64,000 nucleotides of DNA from Devosia neptuniae (GTDB taxonomy: Bacteria; Pseudomonadota; Alphaproteobacteria; Rhizobiales; Devosiaceae). Shown piece after piece: positions 8,055 through 15,914 of this stretch (positions are counted from its first letter, which is position 1; every line of letters begins with the position of its first letter). The notes under the pieces are model-generated. The model saw only the letters and a list, made by a program, of their open reading frames with translations, did not search any database and was not told the DNA's origin. The stretch is taken from contig NZ_CP104965.1 in the NCBI RefSeq assembly GCF_025452235.1, positions 868,001 to 932,000 on the forward strand, written 5' to 3'. Position numbers and translations under genes: made by a program.

Positions 8055-10379
8055 TTAGGAACCGTATCTGGCCTGATACTCGGTGTTTGCCATTGGCGAC
8101 TGCTGTAGGGAAGTCCGCACTGCAGCCCCGCCGATGCCGGGCGCGGCCTTGGCAACGCGGTCGTCGGCAACGCTAGTGACGAACGGCATGAGGCTGCCGC
8201 TGTTATCTACATCGACCCCGACGGAGATGCGGAGGCCTTGCTGACTGCGGCTGGAAACCGCCCCAGGTGAGCCGACATAACCGCCGTTGGCACAGCCCTT
8301 GGCTAGCCGTGACAGGTTGCCGACACCGAGACGTTCGGTTTGAGCTTTGGTGAAGACGTACTCCCCACGATGAACCACGCCAGCTGGTTCATTCTTGCCA
8401 CCTGCCCCGGTGTATCCACCGCCGGCAAAGCCGAACAAGCCGCCAAGCGCGCCAAGCAGGCCGCCCCCGCCACCAAAGCCGCCAAGCAGGGCGTTGATCC
8501 CGATCTGAATGACCGAGTCCAGGATGCTTGCCATGGCGTTGCTGAGTGCATCCGCAGCGGACTTGCCTTCGCGCAGGTCAGAGATAAATCCCTGGATTGC
8601 CGACTTTCCCGCCTCGCCGAAGTCGGCGGCGATTTGCTTAATCTGCTCTTGGCTCTCGGCCAGTTTCGCCGCCTCAACGGAGGCATTGGCATAGCCAGTA
8701 GCCAGCTCGTCAATGGTGGCTTTCAGGGCTGGCGTAAGCTCGATGCCGGCCGCAGTCGCTGCGGTCTGAAGCTCCTGCGAAACCCGCAGTTTCTCAACTG
8801 CGAAGCCGTAGTCGTTGACCAGAGGATTAAGCGTTGCCTGAAGTGCTGTCTTTTCCTGCAGCAGGCGGTTTTCTTCGGCCTGCTTTTTGAGGATATCGTC
8901 CAGCTTTTCGCCGGGAGACGTTTTGGAGCCTGAGCCTTTTTTGTCAGATGCGGGGATCTTGTAGTCCGACAATGAAACCGGCTTAACGACAGCGGACGGC
9001 TTGGGTCGATTTGCCAACTGCTCCGCGCGCTGGCCTTCGATATTCGTACGAGACGTTTCACCTCGCTGCGCGGCCGCAACAGCCGCTGCAGTTGCAACTG
9101 CCTCACTGCGGACAGCGAAGAGCGCGGAAACCAAACCGCCGAGTTGCCCGATCAGCGGCCCGAAGTCCCCCGCCGCACCGATTGCATTGATCGCCTCTGC
9201 GGCGGTTTCAGCTGTGCCTTTCCCTTCCAGCAGCTGCTGGATGAAGTCGTCAACGACTGGCTCAAGCGCACCAAATTGGCTTGCACCGTTCAACGCAAAC
9301 GAGGCTAGTGCTTGTTCGGCTTGCGCCGTGGCTAGTTCCGCGTCACTGACTGAAGCGCCGTAGCGATCGAAGCTGCCTGCGACAGAGTCTACGGCACTGC
9401 CGATGGCCTCGAATTCGCGGACTGTTCCGGCCAGAAGGTCGTCGCCGAACTCGTTTCCGACGCTACTAATGAAGTCCAGAAAGCGATTGATTGCTGGTGC
9501 GTTTGCATCCGCAGCCGTGCCAGCGCCTTCGATGGCGTTGGAAAGTTGCTGCAGCACGCCAGCGATGCGCGTCGAAGCGCCTGTCGCCGTATCAAATTTG
9601 CCAGCCGTGTCGATAAGGACGTTTTGCAGGCGGATAAAGCCCTGAGAAACAGTGAGTTCCGCGCCGGCGACCTTATTGGTGAGGATTGAAGAGCCGGCCT
9701 CGAACGAGCGGAAGAACGCCTCGCTTGAGACCTTTCCGTCCACAACCAACTGGCGGAGCTTGGCAACAGAACCGCCAGCCTCCTCCAGCCCTGCGGCGGC
9801 CGCCTGCGCAATTGGCAAAGCGCCTTCCAGGATAGAGTTAAACTCTTCGGCACGAACGATTCCACCGCCGAGTGTTTGGCTCAACTGCAGCAGCGCGCCG
9901 GAGGACTCCGCGGCGGACTTACCAGACACGCGGAGCGCCACAGCCACCTTGTCGGTAAAGCCCAGTAACTCCTCAGTCGAAACACCCAGTTCCTTCTGAA
10001 CTAGGGACGCGCGGCCATACAATTCAACCAGAGCCTCAAGTGGCGCGGCATTGCGCTGCGCGCTCTTGAAGAGATCGTCGTAAACGTCGGTCAGAGCTTG
10101 ACCCGACAACCCGGCTACTTTCAGGCTGTTTTCGATCCGCGTCGAGGCGTCGATTAAAGTCTGCGCACCGCGAATTGCTGCGGCACCGGCGAACGCGGTG
10201 GCGATGCCGCGGCTAAAACTGTTGAAACTGTTAGAGACGTTGCGATTCATCGCCGCAAATCGCGTCTCAATCGACTTCGCGGACCTACTTGAAACGCCAA
10301 CTGCGCGCTTCATCTCGCGCTCGTAACCGGCGATTCTGGCCTCTAGCGAGACCAGCAGAGTTTGGATAGTATCTGCCAC
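8055..10379 (-). CDS. Tail length tape measure protein
   Basis: 774 residues from a GTG at 10379. The N-terminal half is Ala-rich helical (SLEARIAGYEREMKRAVGV; RNAAPLEALVELYGRAS), characteristic of the tape-measure chaperone-binding domain. A charged helical stretch lies at about 480-560, then a hydrophobic Gly-rich segment (about 620-665, GGFGGGGGLLGALGGLFGF). The C-terminus carries the common GGYTG-x-GGxxEPAGVVHRGEYVF motif. Known: its length sets tail length. At about 0.15 nm per residue a tail of 110-120 nm is expected (inference). Confidence 0.9.
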   Translation of the reverse strand: MADTIQTLLVSLEARIAGYEREMKRAVGVSSRSAKSIETRFAAMNRNVSNSFNSFSRGIATAFAGAAAIRGAQTLIDASTRIENSLKVAGLSGQALTDVYDDLFKSAQRNAAPLEALVELYGRASLVQKELGVSTEELLGFTDKVAVALRVSGKSAAESSGALLQLSQTLGGGIVRAEEFNSILEGALPIAQAAAAGLEEAGGSVAKLRQLVVDGKVSSEAFFRSFEAGSSILTNKVAGAELTVSQGFIRLQNVLIDTAGKFDTATGASTRIAGVLQQLSNAIEGAGTAADANAPAINRFLDFISSVGNEFGDDLLAGTVREFEAIGSAVDSVAGSFDRYGASVSDAELATAQAEQALASFALNGASQFGALEPVVDDFIQQLLEGKGTAETAAEAINAIGAAGDFGPLIGQLGGLVSALFAVRSEAVATAAAVAAAQRGETSRTNIEGQRAEQLANRPKPSAVVKPVSLSDYKIPASDKKGSGSKTSPGEKLDDILKKQAEENRLLQEKTALQATLNPLVNDYGFAVEKLRVSQELQTAATAAGIELTPALKATIDELATGYANASVEAAKLAESQEQIKQIAADFGEAGKSAIQGFISDLREGKSAADALSNAMASILDSVIQIGINALLGGFGGGGGLLGALGGLFGFAGGGYTGAGGKNEPAGVVHRGEYVFTKAQTERLGVGNLSRLAKGCANGGYVGSPGAVSSRSQQGLRISVGVDVDNSGSLMPFVTSVADDRVAKAAPGIGGAAVRTSLQQSPMANTEYQARYGS

Positions 10380-10417
10380 GGGGCGCCTCGCTGTGGGGCC
10401 GGCAAGCGGCGGATTTA

Positions 10418-10618
10418 ATGGGGACGCAAAAGACGCGGCGCTACTGCGATGAGCACGGCAAAGTCCTTGCCGAACGCCAGACGCCGAACCATGTCCTCCA
10501 CCTGTTGCTGGCAGTGGTAACAGTTGGCTTCTGGATTCCGGTTTGGATATTGCTGGCGCTCTTTGGGAAGTCGCCGTGGCGCTGCCCTGTGTGCGGCGAG
10601 CGTACTAGCTGGCGTTAG
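10418..10618 (+). CDS. Small zinc-ribbon membrane protein, antisense within the tail operon
   Basis: 66 residues on the plus strand between two minus-strand tail genes. The sequence is protein-like: CDEHGK near the N-terminus and CPVCG near the C-terminus (a split zinc-ribbon-like pair of knuckles) flank a hydrophobic span of about 22 residues (HLLLAVVTVGFWIPVWILLALF). Similar small proteins with an RQxPNHxLHLLL segment occur in other phages (from memory of the family). It overlaps the 3' end of the chaperone extension by 14 bases. Inferred: a separately expressed lysogeny or accessory gene. Function unknown. Confidence 0.65.
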   Translation: MGTQKTRRYCDEHGKVLAERQTPNHVLHLLLAVVTVGFWIPVWILLALFGKSPWRCPVCGERTSWR

Positions 10619-10748
10619 CCACCATCGCGTAGAACTCGTCTGCCGACGGCGCTTCTGGCTTCTCGTCTGATGAGTTGGCGGCCTTGTAGCCATCCACCAT
10701 GGCAGTGAATTCCCAAAGGGACATGGCGTCCATGTCGCGCGGAGTCAT
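10605..10748 (-). CDS. Tail assembly chaperone, frameshift (T-like) part
   Basis: 47 residues if started at the ATG at 10748, which overlaps the stop of the upstream chaperone gene as ATGA. The same frame stays open upstream to the slippery site at 10829-10835. There it reads RIAWSAFIGWCPILGMTPRDM, the kind of sequence seen in small tail assembly chaperones of gene-transfer-agent type. It is therefore probably made mainly as a -1 frameshift extension of the preceding gene, giving a product of about 182 residues spanning 10605-11152. Known: such G/GT pairs hold the tape measure during tail assembly. Confidence 0.75.
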   Translation of the reverse strand: MTPRDMDAMSLWEFTAMVDGYKAANSSDEKPEAPSADEFYAMVANAS

Positions 10749-11152
10749 TCCGAGGATGGGACACCATCCGATAAAGGCGGACCAGGCGATTCTTCCGTCT
10801 CTGGATTCTTCACCTGATCCGCTGGATTTTTTCCCACGGGGTCTTCGGGGTCGCCGACCAGCGCTTTCATTAGGATAGCCTGGGCATGCAGGCGGCTTTC
10901 AAGTAGCGGGCGGTTGTCAACATACCGAACGCACAGCAGGTGCGCGTCAGTTGGCTTCATGCCGCCACCGATAAGACCGAGGCGCATAACTTCCCGAATG
11001 TCGTCTATCTTCCAGTCTATACCGGCAAGACGCTGCAATACCCGGTTAGGCCCGGCGTCGCACTTGTCCTGCAACTCGCGAAGCTGGCCGATAGGGAGGG
11101 CGAACTTGTGCCGCCCATCCCCCCAGTCTAGGTCGATCGAGCTGTCGCTCAT
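10745..11152 (-). CDS. Tail assembly chaperone (gpG-like, gene-transfer-agent family)
   Basis: 135 residues. The LDWGDGRHKFALPIGQLRELQDKCDAG opening and the IDDIREVMRLGLIGGGM segment match the gene-transfer-agent family of tail proteins encoded before the small chaperone. The last 30 residues are low-complexity and charged. The canonical slippery heptamer G GGA AAA lies in the correct frame at codons about 106-108, as in lambda G/GT. Unshifted translation ends at TGA 10747-10745. Confidence 0.85.
   Translation of the reverse strand: MSDSSIDLDWGDGRHKFALPIGQLRELQDKCDAGPNRVLQRLAGIDWKIDDIREVMRLGLIGGGMKPTDAHLLCVRYVDNRPLLESRLHAQAILMKALVGDPEDPVGKNPADQVKNPETEESPGPPLSDGVPSSE
10829..10835 (-). other. 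Programmed -1 ribosomal frameshift site (G GGA AAA)
   Basis: On the minus strand, codons GTG GGA AAA AAT contain the heptamer GGGAAAA in the X XXY YYZ phase of the upstream chaperone. A -1 slip enters the frame that ends at 10605, with no stop in between. Lambda uses GGGAAAG at the same point of the same gene pair. Confidence 0.8.
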
Positions 11153-11174
11153 CTAGCGCTCCTCTCGCTGTTCA

Positions 11175-11627
11175 CTAGGCGGCGGCGGGAACGGATACGA
11201 CCTCGCCGTTGCTGGCAATTTCAACTTCGATTTGGGCGAGTTCGCCGATGTTGGCAGTAATGTTGAACGCCGTCAGAATGGCGCTCATGGCGTAATGTCG
11301 GCCGCCCTGTGCAACTGGCTTGTCGATCTTCACGCGAATGTTTTTGGCGGCGCCAGAAAGGAACCACTCTTCCCAGAGGTCGAGGCTTTCCGTGGCCAGA
11401 GTACCTGACCCCGACACGCCGGCGGAAAGCGCAGAAACGACGCGCTCAGTCCATACCGCAGCGTCTTCGTCGTCGCAGTCCGGCACGTTGAAGTCGTTTG
11501 ATTCAGCGGAAAAGTTGATGCCCTTGGAAGTCAGTGCGCATGGCGCGACAAAGACTTCTGTCGGCGTGGTGCCATCGCCAAGTTGGATCAAGAATTTGCT
11601 ACCGAGGACAGTAGTTGGGCGTGCCAT
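11175..11627 (-). CDS. Major tail tube protein
   Basis: 150 residues. The N-terminal LGSKFLIQLGDG, the cysteine pair at VPDCDDED and the closing AQIEVEIASNGEVVSV strand are typical of siphophage and gene-transfer-agent tail tube proteins. Position between the tail completion genes and the chaperone agrees. Known: it stacks as hexameric rings to form the tail tube. A terminator hairpin precedes it, yet the gene has its own ribosome-binding region, so abundant tube expression may need a separate promoter (inferred). Confidence 0.85.
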   Translation of the reverse strand: MARPTTVLGSKFLIQLGDGTTPTEVFVAPCALTSKGINFSAESNDFNVPDCDDEDAAVWTERVVSALSAGVSGSGTLATESLDLWEEWFLSGAAKNIRVKIDKPVAQGGRHYAMSAILTAFNITANIGELAQIEVEIASNGEVVSVPAAA

Positions 11628-11647
11628 TAAAATGGGCCTTTCAAACG

Positions 11648-11671
11648 AAAAAGGCCGCCCGATGGGCAGCC
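11648..11671 (-). terminator. Rho-independent terminator before the tail tube gene
   Basis: Minus-strand stem GGCTGCCC / GGGCGGCC (8 bp, one G-U) with an ATC loop, followed by TTTTTCG. It sits between the DUF3168-like gene and the tail tube gene. The stem is nearly the same as that at 2371-2397. Confidence 0.65.
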
Positions 11672-11701
11672 GCTATGTGGGGGTAAAAGTGCCGGGAGGC
11701 G

Positions 11702-12103
11702 CTAGTCCGCGGGCTGTGTTAGTGCCCGGAACGTTAGGACCACGTGACTGGTAAGTCCGTCAGGGTCGTTCAGATAATCGGCACGTTCAATCTCGAGCAG
11801 TTCAAGCGTATGGCCGACGAGCGGAAGTTCGGTGTTGTGCAGTCCTGCCCTAATGGCAGATGCGATGCGCTTTGCCTCGGGCCAGCCGACGGCACGAGAC
11901 CAGATATGAACGGTCAACGACACGTCGCTGCCGTCGTAACAGTCCGCTTGGTTCGGCAATACCGAACCAGTGCCAAGATGCACGTATGGGAAGACCTTTG
12001 TGGCCGGCACACGGTCGTAAACGCGTGTCCCGGATTCGGTATTCAGCGCTTTAATGGCGGCCACGAAGGCACCCTGCAATGCGAGGCTAGGGTCAGTTGA
12101 CAT
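11702..12103 (-). CDS. DUF3168-like tail terminator / completion protein
   Basis: 133 residues from the ATG at 12103, whose A is the last base of the upstream TGA (TGATG). PSLALQGAFVAAI, then RVYDRVPATKVFPYVHLGTG and VSLTVHIWSRAVGWPEAKRI, is the DUF3168 pattern. This family includes gene-transfer-agent and HK97-type tail completion proteins. Known role: caps the tail tube and joins it to the head. Position before the tube gene fits. Confidence 0.85.
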   Translation of the reverse strand: MSTDPSLALQGAFVAAIKALNTESGTRVYDRVPATKVFPYVHLGTGSVLPNQADCYDGSDVSLTVHIWSRAVGWPEAKRIASAIRAGLHNTELPLVGHTLELLEIERADYLNDPDGLTSHVVLTFRALTQPAD

Positions 12104-12489
12104 CAAACACCTGCTGCGGTGCGGGCCGCCTTACGAACTGCCGAGGTGGCACGGCTCTTGGCGCGCTTCTTGACGGCGCGATAGGCTGGCCAGAAGAATT
12201 GCTGGTCCGGCATGTTCGCCGTTCCATGCTCAACCGCCAGCGAGTAATCGTACCCGTTGCGTGTGGTTGCCTCGCCGCCCGCCCTGACTACCACCGACAA
12301 ATCATGCTTGCCCGGCTCCTGCCGAATACTAGCAACCAGGTCACCGTCGTCTGTAGGCGCAAGCGACTTGGCTAGCGCCACCATTTCAGTGGCCGACTTC
12401 TCCAATACACCGCGGATTTCCACCCGCGTTGCCTTAGGGATAGCGCGCAGCTTTTTTTCAAGGGAGGACAGCCCGAATATCTTAGCCAT
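12103..12489 (-). CDS. HK97 gp10-like tail completion protein
   Basis: 128 residues from the ATG at 12489. The family pattern is visible: LSSLEKKLRAIPKATRVEIRGVLEKSATEMVALAKSLAP followed by GDLVASI and the conserved YDYSLAVEHGTANMPDQQFFWPA. Known: gp10-family proteins act at the head-tail interface during tail completion. It overlaps the preceding head-closure gene by eight bases and the following gene by one. Confidence 0.85.
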   Translation of the reverse strand: MAKIFGLSSLEKKLRAIPKATRVEIRGVLEKSATEMVALAKSLAPTDDGDLVASIRQEPGKHDLSVVVRAGGEATTRNGYDYSLAVEHGTANMPDQQFFWPAYRAVKKRAKSRATSAVRKAARTAAGV

Positions 12490-12835
12490 CCGCCACACCA
12501 ATCTCGACGTCAAAGTCGATGTAATCTCGACGGGGGCGGTGAATAGCGGTGCGGATTGAGTACACTGCGCCGGAGCGCGCGTCGACAAATCGCCAACCGG
12601 GGGTAATGGCTGCAGCGGCGGCACTGTATCGGGCTGTCACGATATAAGTGGCAACACCCTGCAGCCTACCAGCAATGACGGCCTCACCGCCCCTGCGAAC
12701 CTCTACTGCGGCTGGGTGCTTTTGCGTTCCGACCCAGACGCCCTCCAAATTTCCATAGCCATCGTCGATTTCTTCGCGAGACTGGGCAATGAGAACTTCC
12801 CTAAGGGGTCCGGCTCCTGTCTTTTGCGCCATCAT
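12482..12835 (-). CDS. Head closure / head-tail adaptor protein (gp16-like)
   Basis: 117 residues. GAGPLREVLIAQSREEIDDGYGNLEGVWV and the closing VYSIRTAIHRPRRDYIDFDVE fit the SPP1 gp16-like head closure family (Phage_H_T_join type). A second ATG follows immediately (12832). Known: plugs the portal-connector end to retain DNA. Its start lies inside the end of the small upstream gene by 35 bases. Confidence 0.8.
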   Translation of the reverse strand: MMAQKTGAGPLREVLIAQSREEIDDGYGNLEGVWVGTQKHPAAVEVRRGGEAVIAGRLQGVATYIVTARYSAAAAAITPGWRFVDARSGAVYSIRTAIHRPRRDYIDFDVEIGVADG

Positions 12836-12986
12836 CGCCCCCTATTTCCACTGCCCTGCCAGCCGCTACCGCTGCATCGCCGCACTCACGGCGCACAGTT
12901 TGATTTCCTGGCTTGAACGCCAGCGTGACCTTCCCGAATTTCTCCGGAGGATCCCAGTCGAAGTTTTCAGTGAAGCGGACTCGCAC
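12801..12986 (-). CDS. Small phage protein of the connector region
   Basis: 61 residues from GTG 12986, with AGGAG six bases upstream. The sequence RVRFTENFDWDPPEKFGKVTLAFKPGNQTVRRECGDAAVAAG resembles a short family common in alphaproteobacterial phages between adaptor genes (family recalled, not searched). Function unknown. It overlaps the next gene by 35 bases. Confidence 0.65.
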   Translation of the reverse strand: MRVRFTENFDWDPPEKFGKVTLAFKPGNQTVRRECGDAAVAAGRAVEIGGDDGAKDRSRTP

Positions 12987-13014
12987 AAGCGGCTCCTGTG
13001 ACGCCTAGCGCCGA

Positions 13015-13290
13015 TTATCGAGATTTGATTTTGATCCGGACGGACTCGTCCATGGTGCGATTGCCGGAAGTCACCACGCGATTGGTAAGCGTGTACGAGA
13101 CACCCTCGGCACCACCGGAAAGCCAAACTTTCGTGGCGGTGCCTGACTGCTCATCGCTGTCGATCACGAGCGCGCCGTCAGCCAGCAGCCAGGTCGAGGT
13201 GACAATCGTGTCGCCACTCAGCCTGGCCGCCCAGTTAAGGTCGTAGTCCAGCACTTCGTTCGGGTCTTTTGCATCCCAGGATAGGCTCAT
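13015..13290 (-). CDS. Phage fibre-tail adaptor-like protein
   Basis: 91 residues, beta-sandwich-like: WDAKDPNEVLDYDLNWAARLSGDTIVTSTWLLADG and VSYTLTNRVVTSGNRTMDESVRIKI. This matches the short 'fibre-tail adaptor' proteins of siphophages. Start ATG overlaps the stop of the 540-residue gene as ATGA. Confidence 0.7.
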   Translation of the reverse strand: MSLSWDAKDPNEVLDYDLNWAARLSGDTIVTSTWLLADGALVIDSDEQSGTATKVWLSGGAEGVSYTLTNRVVTSGNRTMDESVRIKIKSR

Positions 13291-14909
13291 AGGTCACCCT
13301 GTACGGTTCGCACGGCGGCACTCACCGCGGCAGTGCGGCGCTCTGAAGCGACACTGGCTGTTCTTTTTTCTTTGGCGGTGACGGCTGCGCGGGGCATCGC
13401 GGCTGCGCTTGCGTTTCGCCTGTCGGTGCCAATTATGGCCAGTCTGACCGTGTTGATGGCCGTGGCAACACGCACTGAAGCGGTAAACACACCACCACCG
13501 ATGGAGCGTAGGAGACTGACCAGCGTCGATGACGCTGCGGCCACAGTGAACGCCACGGCCTTGCCCACCAGAGCCGCGCTGTGTGTGGAAACTGCAACGG
13601 CAGAGCACACCGATCTGACTGCCGAAACACCGACCGAAACAGCCGTTGTGACGACCACATGGTAAGCATTCGAGACAAACGCTGTAACGACAGTGCCAAA
13701 GCCGAGCGAAACAGCCTTGCCAACCGACTTGGTAGCGAAAACCAGCGTGCCGGCAGCAACCTGCGTCGCATGGGCAGATGATTTCGCCACCGCCGCAACG
13801 CCAGAGACCGCCACTGACAGGTTTTTCCCTGTCCTTCGTCCCCAAGCAGCCGAACTCGCCACGGAAGCCGTGACGGTCACCAGGAACGCGCGCAATGCGC
13901 TTACCGTGGTGACAGTTGTGCCAGAAAAAGCACGGATTGCAGAAACCGCCTTCATCGTGGCCGTGGAAGTCGATGCGGTGACAGATATTGTTCGCACAAG
14001 CGCGCGAAGGTTTTGAATTGCCACGGCGCTAGCCACCGTGAACGCCAAGACTTTAATTATGGAATTGGCGCGACCGACAGCGCCCGCAATGGACACATAC
14101 GTCGCCTTGCTAGCTACTTTTCTAGCCGTCACAACGCCAACAGATGTCGCAATCACATGCCTACCGATTATGCGGAGCAATGCTAATGCGCCACCGCACA
14201 CAGCAGCTACCGTCTTGCCAGCACTTCGCACCACAGATACCGAACTGGTCGCGCCAGCCGTTACCGATTGGTTTGTTGTAGATCCAGACGACGCAGGTGG
14301 CACCGAAAAGCTGATCGCGCGGTATTCAAGGCCGCCCACCCATGTCCATGTCGGCATGGTCTGCGCACCAGACGCCAACCCATCACGGGTAGCGATGTAG
14401 TGCGTACCGTCTGTGCCGGTCGTCGTAAAAGTGTACTCGCGCTCAGTCCAACTGTTCGCGGTAAACGTCGCTCCGGTTTTATCGTTCGGTTGGTATCCAA
14501 TGACGACGCCAACGCTGCCGGTATCGGTGACCGTCAACGGCGGCCCTGGTAGGGTCGTGGCACTCGCTGTGCCCGTCACGTTGGACCAGTCCTTGGTCGC
14601 TGCGCCGCCTGGGAACCGCATAATCACGGCGGAGATCAGGTCTCCAACTGTCAACCCGCCGAAGGTAATTGTTGGCGCGACTTCGCTGCCACCGGCGGTT
14701 TTCTCCAGGATCGAAATCTTGGTGTTTTGTCGGGTCTTTACGTAACTCTGATCAGCCGAAAATGTCGTTGCATCCCGTAGACTCGATGCGAAGATGATAA
14801 GGAGATCACCAGCGGACACCCCTACTGGCAGAGCCGGAGTGATCGTATCTGTTGCTGCTACAGCCGCTTTATTGGTTCTGGATCCAATGGCCCCAAATGA
14901 TACGGCCAC
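13287..14909 (-). CDS. Phage structural protein with long degenerate repeat region
   Basis: 540 residues from GTG 14909. Residues 1-205 look like a phage beta-sandwich domain (VGVSAGDLLIIFASS; DGTHYIATRDG; GLEYRAISFSV). Residues about 215-500 are about fifteen degenerate repeats of 17-21 residues with pattern K-x-V-S-V-x-A-x-T-V-V-T-x(5)-V-G, very rich in Val, Ala, Thr and Ser. The end is basic (RRNASAAAM; KEKRTASVASERRTA). Not a recognisable enzyme. By location it is probably a virion decoration or adhesion protein. The repeat region is more hydrophobic than its neighbours, but lacks clear membrane spans. Confidence 0.7.
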   Translation of the reverse strand: MAVSFGAIGSRTNKAAVAATDTITPALPVGVSAGDLLIIFASSLRDATTFSADQSYVKTRQNTKISILEKTAGGSEVAPTITFGGLTVGDLISAVIMRFPGGAATKDWSNVTGTASATTLPGPPLTVTDTGSVGVVIGYQPNDKTGATFTANSWTEREYTFTTTGTDGTHYIATRDGLASGAQTMPTWTWVGGLEYRAISFSVPPASSGSTTNQSVTAGATSSVSVVRSAGKTVAAVCGGALALLRIIGRHVIATSVGVVTARKVASKATYVSIAGAVGRANSIIKVLAFTVASAVAIQNLRALVRTISVTASTSTATMKAVSAIRAFSGTTVTTVSALRAFLVTVTASVASSAAWGRRTGKNLSVAVSGVAAVAKSSAHATQVAAGTLVFATKSVGKAVSLGFGTVVTAFVSNAYHVVVTTAVSVGVSAVRSVCSAVAVSTHSAALVGKAVAFTVAAASSTLVSLLRSIGGGVFTASVRVATAINTVRLAIIGTDRRNASAAAMPRAAVTAKEKRTASVASERRTAAVSAAVRTVQGDL

Positions 14910-14915
14910 TGGATG

Positions 14916-15293
14916 CTACGAGAACGTGGTATTCAAGGTGAAGGCAATGCTGTCACCGCTAGCGAGGTTAATCACCGAGAAGTCACCCCAGATGTCCATG
15001 TTCCCACCTGTCGGTGGCGAGCCCGTGCCAGCTGCGTCGAACAGGCCGATTTCCGTGATGGCTCGAGCGCCGGCAGCAGTAATCGTCCCGACCGCGCGTA
15101 GTGTGTCGCTAGTCACGGTAGTGGTCTGTTGCGACATAGTGGCGGCCGCGCGTGCCTCTGTCGTGGTCGTCGTGGTGACCACGTTGGCTGTGGCTGCCGC
15201 ACCAGACCCTGTGCCCCACTGGAGATACCAGGACGCTGCGGCCAGAAGTAATGTGAAACGGGCGAGCCCGGCATTCTGGACGCGAGCGACCAT
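14916..15293 (-). CDS. Phage structural protein, unknown
   Basis: 125 residues. A helical N-terminus is followed by a Thr-rich stretch (VVTTTTTTEARAAATM) and a beta-rich end with ITEIGLFDAAGTG and GDSIAFTLNTTF, which recall head-fibre or tail-collar domains. Located among connector and decoration genes; possible decoration or fibre protein (inferred). Confidence 0.6.
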   Translation of the reverse strand: MVARVQNAGLARFTLLLAAASWYLQWGTGSGAAATANVVTTTTTTEARAAATMSQQTTTVTSDTLRAVGTITAAGARAITEIGLFDAAGTGSPPTGGNMDIWGDFSVINLASGDSIAFTLNTTFS

Positions 15294-15308
15294 TTTAAAT
15301 CCTTGTGT

Positions 15309-15485
15309 CTAGCGCTTGTTTTGGCCGGGATGGCGGATATTCCACCACCACTGCAAAATTGGGTTTCGGTGATAATAAGCCACCGTCCCAAGGTCTTCCC
15401 GGCTGCCGTCGGCGCGCGTGATAACCGCTGAAATTGTCGCTTCTTTTGGCTTCGCGTGCGCGATCAAGCCGCCAGTGATGGCCAT
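15309..15485 (-). CDS. Small phage protein, unknown
   Basis: 58 residues from ATG 15485, preceded by GAGGAGA at a good distance. Beta-strand-rich (GLIAHAKPKEATISAVITRADG) with an aromatic cluster (NPILQWWWNIRHPG). No family recognised. Codon pattern and spacing fit the structural operon. Confidence 0.55.
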   Translation of the reverse strand: MAITGGLIAHAKPKEATISAVITRADGSREDLGTVAYYHRNPILQWWWNIRHPGQNKR

Positions 15486-15514
15486 GGTTTTCTCCTCAGA
15501 AAATGGTGGGTGGG

Positions 15515-15895
15515 TTAGCTCCAGATGAAACGGTCTTTGCAGTCCGTCTCGTCTTCCTCGAACTTTCGCCACACGCGCCATGGCGCGATGAGGTGCTTCA
15601 CTGAGATTGGAAGCTCCTCTAGCTTTTGATCGGTCGATGCCTCGCGATTTTCGTAAAGGTGACCAGTCACAAGAAGGATGGCCGCTTTGATCGCCGAGTT
15701 CACGATTATCGCCGTCTCATCGTAGTCGTCATCACCCTCCTCGGGCAGAGCATTGTCAGCAGGAAGAACAGGCCTGTCCAATGTCTCAATGACCAAGGAT
15801 TCTGCGGCGGCCAGATAGATGGCGATCTCCGCGTCTTCGTCGTCGAACGAGACGCGGAGATGCTTTTTAACGAGCGGCAATTCAAGAAGTGGCAT
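15515..15895 (-). CDS. Head-tail connector protein (HK97 gp6-like)
   Basis: 126 residues. PLVKKHLRVSFDDEDAEIAIYLAAAESLVIETLDRPV with a C-terminal PISVKHLIAPWRVW is the standard pattern of gp6-like connectors. Known: forms a dodecameric ring under the portal. Follows the capsid gene cluster as expected. Confidence 0.85.
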   Translation of the reverse strand: MPLLELPLVKKHLRVSFDDEDAEIAIYLAAAESLVIETLDRPVLPADNALPEEGDDDYDETAIIVNSAIKAAILLVTGHLYENREASTDQKLEELPISVKHLIAPWRVWRKFEEDETDCKDRFIWS

Positions 15896-15914
15896 TGCTG
15901 CTCCTGTCGTGTAG

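Noticed and set aside
8039..8170. Extension of the distal tail gene upstream into the tape-measure gene
   Set aside because: The extra residues are Pro/Ser-rich and mirror the tape-measure end; an ATG at 8038 fits better.
10415..10693. A 92-codon minus-strand frame overlapping the small zinc-ribbon gene
   Set aside because: Arg/Pro-rich shadow. The plus-strand frame has matched knuckles and a membrane span, and the chaperone frame is different.
13287..14160. Reading the Val/Ala repeat region as a membrane protein
   Set aside because: Repeats have regular Lys/Arg and Ser/Thr at short intervals and no 18-residue uncharged span pattern typical of membrane helices.
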